Virus record (IMG/VR): IMGVR_UViG_3300030329_005612
Location: 1-64,000 of that record
Reading direction: 5' to 3' (one strand)
DNA length: 64,000 bases
Origin: a virus
The notes beneath the pieces were generated by a model. It had not been told where the DNA came from and did no database searches. It worked only from the letters and a program-made list of their open reading frames with translations. The position numbers and the translations under genes were made by a program. Below are positions 59,902 through 64,000 of the stretch, piece by piece. Every line of letters starts with the position of its first letter. The first letter of the stretch is position 1.

Positions 59902-60106
59902 ATAAATCCCCTCCCCCAAACACACAGTAAGAAATACTTCTATCTTGAATAAAAGATTCTTCATATAGGTAGCTTATTATATTTTTGATGTCCCTATCGT
60001 TGATTTCGTCCTGTGGGTCATAAATATATATCTTATCCAATTTCCAGCATCCTGCTGTATCGTATTCGACATCTACCACAAAACCATTTATAACGATTGA
60101 TTCCAT
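59888..60106 (-). CDS. Hypothetical protein, 72 aa (paralogue of 60457-60648)
   Basis: SIVINGFVVDVEYDTAG, IYIYDPQDEINDRDIKNIIS and YLYEESFIQDRSISYCVF align with the rightward 60457 gene. It is convergent with the 59689 gene. Function unknown. Confidence 0.65.
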   Translation of the reverse strand: MESIVINGFVVDVEYDTAGCWKLDKIYIYDPQDEINDRDIKNIISYLYEESFIQDRSISYCVFGGGDLFNTE

Positions 60107-60483
60107 GAGACAAGAGATTTTATATCAGTTAAAAGCGAATTAACTTCCGGGAACCTAATAGAACTTCTTTTAATGGTAAGGGGATAATTTAACTCAGTAT
60201 CCAAACGAATTCCCTCTTCTTTTTCCTCGGGGGTAACGTACTCATCTACACAGTCCATCAGCCCAAGTTTTTTCATGTAATAAAAATAAGGGTCTTTCAT
60301 TTCTTGCTCTACCTCCAAAAGAACTCCTAAATATAAATCTAATTTAGAAACCATCGTGATATGGCGTAACGCTAGCACATCACTCGGAGGGGTGTCTACC
60401 AACTGAGATACAATAATCAAATTCACAATATTCTTTACACTCGTGTAATTAATAATGTGAGAGCAAAGCCCACAATTCTTCAA
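60088..60483 (-). CDS. Hypothetical protein, up to 131 aa
   Basis: Helical protein ending YPLTIKRSSIRFPEVNSLLT. The longest frame starts with TTG and overlaps the divergent gene, so the true start may be the internal Met near 60354 (MVSKLDLY). Unrecognised. Confidence 0.5.
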   Translation of the reverse strand: MKNCGLCSHIINYTSVKNIVNLIIVSQLVDTPPSDVLALRHITMVSKLDLYLGVLLEVEQEMKDPYFYYMKKLGLMDCVDEYVTPEEKEEGIRLDTELNYPLTIKRSSIRFPEVNSLLTDIKSLVSWNQSL

Positions 60484-60648
60484 TTAAATGGACTTCAAGT
60501 AGAAGTTTTTAAAACAAAAATCAAAATTCACGATAGTCAGAGTGACGTTTCTGAAGACGAAGCCGAAAAAATTGTAGAATATCTTTATAGGGAGGGTTTT
60601 ATAGCCGCTAAAAGCATAGTGTGCGAGCTAATAAGGAGGGACAAATGA
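60457..60648 (+). CDS. Hypothetical protein, 63 aa (paralogue of 59888-60106)
   Basis: ILQLNGLQVEVFKTKIKIHD then EDEAEKIVEYLYREGFIAAK shares the NG..V(D/E)V and YLYxExFI motifs with the leftward paralogue. A GTG start is assumed. GGAGG at its end serves the next gene. Confidence 0.6.
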   Translation: MRAKPTILQLNGLQVEVFKTKIKIHDSQSDVSEDEAEKIVEYLYREGFIAAKSIVCELIRRDK

Positions 60649-60797
60649 AAAATAAAAACCATTGTTATAAAAGTGTGTACAGTATGTTCAATGTTGAAAT
60701 AATTAAATTATACAACGAAAAAGAAGGAAAAAATCAATTAATTTATCTTTACTGCGATAAAAAAAATCATAAGCCCACAAAATATAGAATAGTGTAA
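60645..60797 (+). CDS. Hypothetical protein, 50 aa
   Basis: MKNKNHCYKSVYSMFNVEII then a Lys-rich strand-like region. AAGGAGG lies 5 nt upstream, and the ATG overlaps the previous stop. Unrecognised. Confidence 0.6.
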   Translation: MKNKNHCYKSVYSMFNVEIIKLYNEKEGKNQLIYLYCDKKNHKPTKYRIV

Positions 60798-60817
60798 TAT
60801 ATTCTGTACTATATAGA

Positions 60818-61000
60818 ATGGAAAGAATTCTAAATTTTATAGACGAGTTGCTCGAAAAAGCAGAGCACGACGATTACCTCGAGTATCAACGAACACACAT
60901 GAAAAGTGAAAGCTTTTACACTTATAATTTAAAAGTTTTAAAAATGATAGTAAAAGAAGAATACGATGAAAAAAACAAAGAAAAAAGACCTCCAAGATAG
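60818..61000 (+). CDS. Hypothetical charged protein, 60 aa
   Basis: A helical acidic N-terminus (LNFIDELLEKAEHDDYLEYQ) and a basic C-terminus. TACTAT lies 5 nt before the ATG, so it may be leaderless. Unrecognised. Confidence 0.6.
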   Translation: MERILNFIDELLEKAEHDDYLEYQRTHMKSESFYTYNLKVLKMIVKEEYDEKNKEKRPPR

Positions 61001-61223
61001 CTTGTTTATGTCTTTTAAAAGCTTGCACTGGTGGGAAGAAGAAGTGAAAAACTACTTATATTTTTTTGACAACGCCACTAAAACTAAATATAATAAAAGA
61101 ATCTTAAAAAGAAACCAACAGGCATATGAATCCCTAGTCAACAGGGGAAATGTAGAACTAAATATTATAGAAAATATCGAAAAAGAAATTCACAAATATA
61201 ATGCCCAAAAGAAAAAAAAATAA
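60966..61223 (+). CDS. Hypothetical basic protein, 85 aa
   Basis: Lys-rich ends and a Trp-rich helix (FKSLHWWEEEVKNYLYFF). Overlaps the previous gene by 35 nt. Unrecognised. Confidence 0.6.
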   Translation: MKKTKKKDLQDSLFMSFKSLHWWEEEVKNYLYFFDNATKTKYNKRILKRNQQAYESLVNRGNVELNIIENIEKEIHKYNAQKKKK

Positions 61224-61224
61224 A

Positions 61225-61365
61225 ATGTATTTAGTTTTAGCGCGGAATAATAATTACATGCATGGAGTTTTTCCTTACTCAGAAGAAGGAAAAAAACAAG
61301 CTGAAGCCTATATAAAAAAAGCTACCCAAGAAAAAAAAGAAGAATTTTATATACAAGAAAGATAA
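61225..61365 (+). CDS. Hypothetical protein, 46 aa
   Basis: MYLVLARNNNYMHGVFPYSE then a charged helix. It follows the previous stop by one base. Unrecognised. Confidence 0.55.
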   Translation: MYLVLARNNNYMHGVFPYSEEGKKQAEAYIKKATQEKKEEFYIQER

Positions 61366-61369
61366 TACC

Positions 61370-61573
61370 ATGAGTAATATTTTTTCAACTGTTCAACCCA
61401 TTTTGATGTTAGAACTTACAGAGCCAAACGGCAACACTGTAATCGTTAACACCGAAAACATTCTTTATCAGCACGTTTCAACAGGGATCGGCACCACTAT
61501 TACTTTCATCGGAAACGAAGTACTGTCAGTAAAAGAAGAAATAACCGTGCAGTGGTTACAGGAAAACACCTAA
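61370..61573 (+). CDS. Hypothetical beta-rich protein, 67 aa
   Basis: LELTEPNGNTVIVNTENILY then TTITFIGNEVLSVKEEITVQ is like a small beta-sandwich of the kind found beside phage structural genes. Unrecognised. Confidence 0.65.
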   Translation: MSNIFSTVQPILMLELTEPNGNTVIVNTENILYQHVSTGIGTTITFIGNEVLSVKEEITVQWLQENT

Positions 61574-61633
61574 CAGAGTAATACTGTCTCAGTCTTATCG
61601 GCGTCAATGGTGTGACGCACTGGCACGCCCTGC

Positions 61634-61662
61634 ACTAAAAACCTCTTATTTTAGGGTTTTTT
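61634..61662 (+). terminator. Rho-independent terminator
   Basis: CTAAAAACCT...AGGGTTTTTTA stem-loop with terminal T-run, preceded by hairpin GCGTCA-ATGGTG-TGACGC at about 61600. Confidence 0.6.
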
Positions 61663-61693
61663 ATTGGCATCAAAGGTGCTTAATGCTATTACT

Positions 61694-62053
61694 ATGATAT
61701 TAGCAAATAGATTATTCAATGATGTATTCACCAACTGGGACAAAGTTTTTTTCGCTGGCGATTATCCTTGCTGGCACAAAAACCACAACGCTCGAAGCAA
61801 AGAATTTGAGGATTCCTATGAGTATTATGTTCCGTTGCCCGGGGTCAAGAAAGAGGATATAAAAGTTACTCTAAATGATGGAGAAGTACACCTCACTACG
61901 AAGAAAGATGAAGGTACTGCCAACTATTCTTTCCTCATCCCTGAAGATGTGAACTTAATCAAGCAGCCGTCCGCTCGCCACGAGGATGGCCTTCTGACTA
62001 TTAAATTAAATAAAAAAGAAAGGACCAAAGCCCTAGAAATAAAGATAAAATAA
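61694..62053 (+). CDS. hsp20: Hsp20/alpha-crystallin small heat shock protein, 119 aa
   Basis: YYVPLPGVKKEDIKVTLNDG then EVHLT and ARHEDGLLTIKL are the alpha-crystallin domain motifs. Lacks the usual IxI tail beyond ALEIKIK. ATG 61694 is preferred to the TTG at 61664. Small Hsps are common in cyanophages and other marine myophages and may chaperone phage proteins. Confidence 0.88.
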   Translation: MILANRLFNDVFTNWDKVFFAGDYPCWHKNHNARSKEFEDSYEYYVPLPGVKKEDIKVTLNDGEVHLTTKKDEGTANYSFLIPEDVNLIKQPSARHEDGLLTIKLNKKERTKALEIKIK

Positions 62054-62056
62054 AAT

Positions 62057-62085
62057 TTGACAAACCCTCAAAAAGAAATTACCAT
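62057..62085 (+). promoter_or_regulatory. Near-leaderless sigma70-type promoter
   Basis: TTGACA (62057-62062), 17 bp and TACCAT (62080-62085), 7 nt from ATG 62093. Confidence 0.65.
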
Positions 62086-62092
62086 ATAGCCT

Positions 62093-62380
62093 ATGACAGA
62101 AACTAATCCAAATACTAACGCCCCGAGTGTTACAACTGTTAAAACCATCTATGCACGTATTGTGCTGATGCTATTAGCAGCTAACCTTCTTTTTACTGGC
62201 TATGTGGTCAATAGCTTGTACAAGAAGCAAGAGGCACTCACTGAGGGGCAATACCAACAAAGCACGGAGGCTAGCTCCACCACTACACCGCAACCCCCTC
62301 CACAGACCGAGGCTTCCTCTGCGGAAAATAATTCTGTGCCTACTGTAAGTACCCGTAAAACTACGGAACGTTCAAAATGA
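62093..62380 (+). CDS. Single-span membrane protein, 95 aa
   Basis: One transmembrane segment (YARIVLMLLAANLLFTGYVV) and a Thr/Ser/Pro/Gln-rich extracytoplasmic tail. Possibly a spanin- or holin-like accessory, but no firm evidence. Confidence 0.7.
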   Translation: MTETNPNTNAPSVTTVKTIYARIVLMLLAANLLFTGYVVNSLYKKQEALTEGQYQQSTEASSTTTPQPPPQTEASSAENNSVPTVSTRKTTERSK

Positions 62381-62403
62381 CCAGCAGTAACTCCCTGCAC
62401 AGT

Positions 62404-62446
62404 ATCCGTCACCCCTCCTTCGGCGAGCGGGGGTGGCGGATTTTTT
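62404..62446 (+). terminator. Rho-independent terminator
   Basis: ATCCGTCACCCC pairs with GGGGTGGCGGAT and is followed by six T. Confidence 0.85.
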
Positions 62447-62447
62447 C

Positions 62448-62476
62448 TTGACAAACAATTAAAATAGTATTATAGT
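62448..62476 (+). promoter_or_regulatory. Sigma70-type promoter
   Basis: TTGACA (62448-62453), 17 bp and TATAGT (62471-62476), 9 nt from ATG 62486, immediately behind a terminator. Confidence 0.7.
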
Positions 62477-62485
62477 ATTCTTATT

Positions 62486-62767
62486 ATGAGCGACAAACAA
62501 TACTCAAGCATCGGTGCTCTATGGGCACGAGAAGCCAAAAGCAATAACCAAAAGTATCTCGCTGGTCATGTAAAGCTTGATATCGACGGAGAAGAACGGT
62601 CTGTAAAAGTTGTTGTTTTTCGAAACAACAACAAGCAATCCGACAGGTCTCCAGACTATCAAATTTACAAAGCACGCCCACCCCAAAACCAAGAGGAGGC
62701 TGCTACTGTCAGTGCCTCAACTGCCAGTCCCTCAACTGGGGACGATGAAGGGGGTGAGCTTCTCTAG
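62486..62767 (+). CDS. DUF736-like protein, 93 aa
   Basis: SIGALWAREAKSNNQKYLAG, VKLDIDGEERSVKVVVFRNN and SPDYQIYKARP follow the DUF736 pattern. The tail is acidic and Ser/Thr-rich, like single-strand-binding proteins. A role in replication is possible. It has its own promoter and terminator. Confidence 0.7.
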   Translation: MSDKQYSSIGALWAREAKSNNQKYLAGHVKLDIDGEERSVKVVVFRNNNKQSDRSPDYQIYKARPPQNQEEAATVSASTASPSTGDDEGGELL

Positions 62768-62792
62768 TTAATTAAGTAAATATACTTATCCA

Positions 62793-62821
62793 CATCGGAA
62801 GATTTTCTTCCGATTTTTTTT
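62793..62821 (+). terminator. Rho-independent terminator
   Basis: ATCGGAAGA-TTTT-CTTCCGAT followed by eight T. Confidence 0.9.
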
Positions 62822-62848
62822 GTCTTTTTAGAGAATTTATCATATACT
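62820..62848 (+). promoter_or_regulatory. Leaderless sigma70-type promoter
   Basis: TTGTCT (62820-62825), 17 bp and TATACT (62843-62848), 6 nt from ATG 62855. The same leaderless geometry as on the leftward strand. Confidence 0.65.
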
Positions 62849-62854
62849 ATAAAT

Positions 62855-63949
62855 ATGGATTTTGCCGTTAATGTTCCCCTCAATAGCGTAAGTTTTGGTC
62901 AAGTTTCTATTGCGATCTTGAAGGAGCTAAAAAAGAAAGGCCATAACCCTTCTATTTTTCCTATCTCAGAGAATGTAGACCTCTCTACGCAAGAAGATAA
63001 CAAAGATTTTACCGAATGGATAACTAGAGGCATCCAGAAAGCTAACCGTTCCCATAAAAGAGATATGCCCACCTTCAAACTTTGGCATATAAATGGTTCT
63101 CTTGGTTCTTTTAGCAAGAATCAAATTTTATTTACTTTTTATGAACTTGATCAACCCACTCCTGAAGAAGTTAATATTGTTAAAAACAATTCAAAAGTTT
63201 TATTTTCGAGCTCGGAAACTACCCAAATTTATAATTTTCTAGGGATTGATAATGTTCACACAGTCCCCCTTGGATTTGATAAAGATAACTTTCACACAAA
63301 AGAAAAAACTTACTTCAAGGATAACCGAATTACCTTTAATGTGGTGGGCAAATTTGAAAAACGAAAACATCACCAAAAGTTAATAAAAGCATGGCTAAAA
63401 AAATACGGCAACAAGGAAGGATACTTTTTACAAATTTCTGTTTTTAATCCCTTTATAAAACCAGAAGATAATCAAAAAGTTGCTACTATGCTACTTGAAA
63501 ATAAAAAATATTTTAATGTTAATTTTTATGGCTTCATGGCTAAGAATAGCTTGTATAATGATTTTTTGAATTCTGGTGACATCATTCTAGGGATGTCAGG
63601 GGGAGAAGGCTGGGGTCTTCCTGAATTTCATTCAGTTGCTATGGGAAAACACGCGGTTATCTTGAACGCTTCCGCTTACAAAGAGTGGGCAAACGAAAAG
63701 AACTCCGTACTAGTCGATCCCTGTGGTAAAATTCCCGTTTATGATAATATGTTTTTCCAAGAGGGACAACCCTATAACCAAGGAAATATTTACAACTTTG
63801 ACGAAGATGCATTTATTGAAGCTTGCGAAGAGGCCGTTAAGAGAACTAAAAGTAATAGGGTTAACAAAGAAGGCTTAAAGCTACAAGAAGATTTTACTTA
63901 CGCAAAAACAACCGATGCTATCTTAAAACATTTAGAGGATATTCAATAG
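62855..63949 (+). CDS. GT4-family glycosyltransferase, 364 aa
   Basis: GT-B fold: VGKFEKRKHHQKLIKAWLKK (donor half start), NFYGFMAKNSLYNDFLNSGD and ILGMSGGEGWGLPEFHSVAM with the conserved E-x7-E. It probably glycosylates DNA, virion or host glycan; the acceptor is unknown. It has its own promoter. Confidence 0.82.
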   Translation: MDFAVNVPLNSVSFGQVSIAILKELKKKGHNPSIFPISENVDLSTQEDNKDFTEWITRGIQKANRSHKRDMPTFKLWHINGSLGSFSKNQILFTFYELDQPTPEEVNIVKNNSKVLFSSSETTQIYNFLGIDNVHTVPLGFDKDNFHTKEKTYFKDNRITFNVVGKFEKRKHHQKLIKAWLKKYGNKEGYFLQISVFNPFIKPEDNQKVATMLLENKKYFNVNFYGFMAKNSLYNDFLNSGDIILGMSGGEGWGLPEFHSVAMGKHAVILNASAYKEWANEKNSVLVDPCGKIPVYDNMFFQEGQPYNQGNIYNFDEDAFIEACEEAVKRTKSNRVNKEGLKLQEDFTYAKTTDAILKHLEDIQ

Positions 63950-64000
63950 TGCCAATCTATATTTTTAAAAATCCCCGTACAGGAGAAACAAAAGAAGTGC
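63949..64000 (+). CDS. Conserved small phage protein, N-terminal fragment
   Basis: The GTG start overlaps the previous TAG (TAGTG). MPIYIFKNPRTGETKEV is a start I recognise from short conserved phage proteins (FmdB-like or MPIYxFxxPKTG). Cut by the window edge. Confidence 0.6.
   Translation, partial: MPIYIFKNPRTGETKEV

Noticed and set aside
1-64000. Bacterial chromosomal or prophage origin
   Set aside because: No rRNA, ribosomal operon, integrase, attachment site or host housekeeping genes are visible, and the gene set and density are those of a large virulent-type phage.

Overview
The window looks like part of the genome of a large tailed bacteriophage, probably marine or aquatic. The phage call rests on the combination of a PhoH-like ATPase, an rIIA/rIIB-like pair, ThyX, dUTPase, dCMP deaminase, a dNMP kinase, GMP reductase, a phage Gp88-like protein, a DUF932 protein, a bS21 homologue, two tRNAs and well over a hundred tightly packed small genes with overlapping ATGA or TAAATG junctions. 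There are no host housekeeping operons. No terminase, capsid, tail or DNA polymerase gene is in the window, so the genome is much larger than 64 kb. The host cannot be named. Promoters are sigma70-like (TTGACA, 17 bp, TAnnnT), and Shine-Dalgarno sites (GGAGG or AAGGA) occur inside operons.

Layout. From 1 to 49.8 kb almost all genes read leftward; from 49.88 kb to the end almost all read rightward, with divergent promoters and a tRNA-Leu at the switch. Bases 1-11 kb form an unusual accessory region: small genes, each with its own promoter, separated by nine copies of a compound palindromic module (an 18-bp inverted repeat beside a G6-8/C5-6 hairpin), DnaA-box-like TTATTCACA sites, sigma54-like sites and two kinds of paired structured elements. 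Five promoters at 1.1-3.3 kb share one inverted-repeat operator, and many promoters lie so close to the ATG that their mRNAs should be leaderless. Bases 11-24 kb hold a RuvB-like ATPase, tiny membrane peptides, a dense run of 50-70 aa genes, the rIIB/rIIA pair, tRNA-Arg, a sigma70-type factor and a promoter-to-terminator non-coding RNA of about 400 nt. Bases 24-35 kb hold the bS21 homologue, a nucleotidyltransferase, ThyX, a SNase-like nuclease, several lipoproteins (one with a Tat signal), a VOC protein, a PDDEXK-like nuclease, an ExbB/ExbD-like pair and an APS kinase. Bases 36-49 kb are metabolic: GMP reductase, an ECF sigma factor, a saccharopine-dehydrogenase-like enzyme, a SpeD-like decarboxylase, a 2OG-Fe(II) oxygenase, a HAD phosphatase, ClpP, an aldehyde dehydrogenase, a cupin, glycosyltransferase-like proteins, a second long RNA, dUTPase, a nucleotide-sugar dehydrogenase and dCMP deaminase.

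Bases 49.9-57 kb (rightward) encode a dNMP kinase, a third sigma-like protein, a radical SAM protein and a glycan cassette: two cytidylyltransferases, two related glycosyltransferase-like proteins and a sulfotransferase. The APS kinase at 34.7 kb could supply the sulfate donor. Bases 57-64 kb hold zinc-ribbon proteins, a secreted trypsin-like protease, a cysteine-rich lipoprotein, a head-gene-like pair, Hsp20, a DUF736-like protein and a GT4 glycosyltransferase.

Taken together, the window combines nucleotide supply, host-transcription takeover (three sigma-like proteins), translation tuning (bS21, tRNAs), envelope-directed lipoproteins and energised membrane proteins, and surface glycan chemistry. 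Functions come from reading motifs by eye. Promoters, terminators and RNA folds are inspected, not computed.
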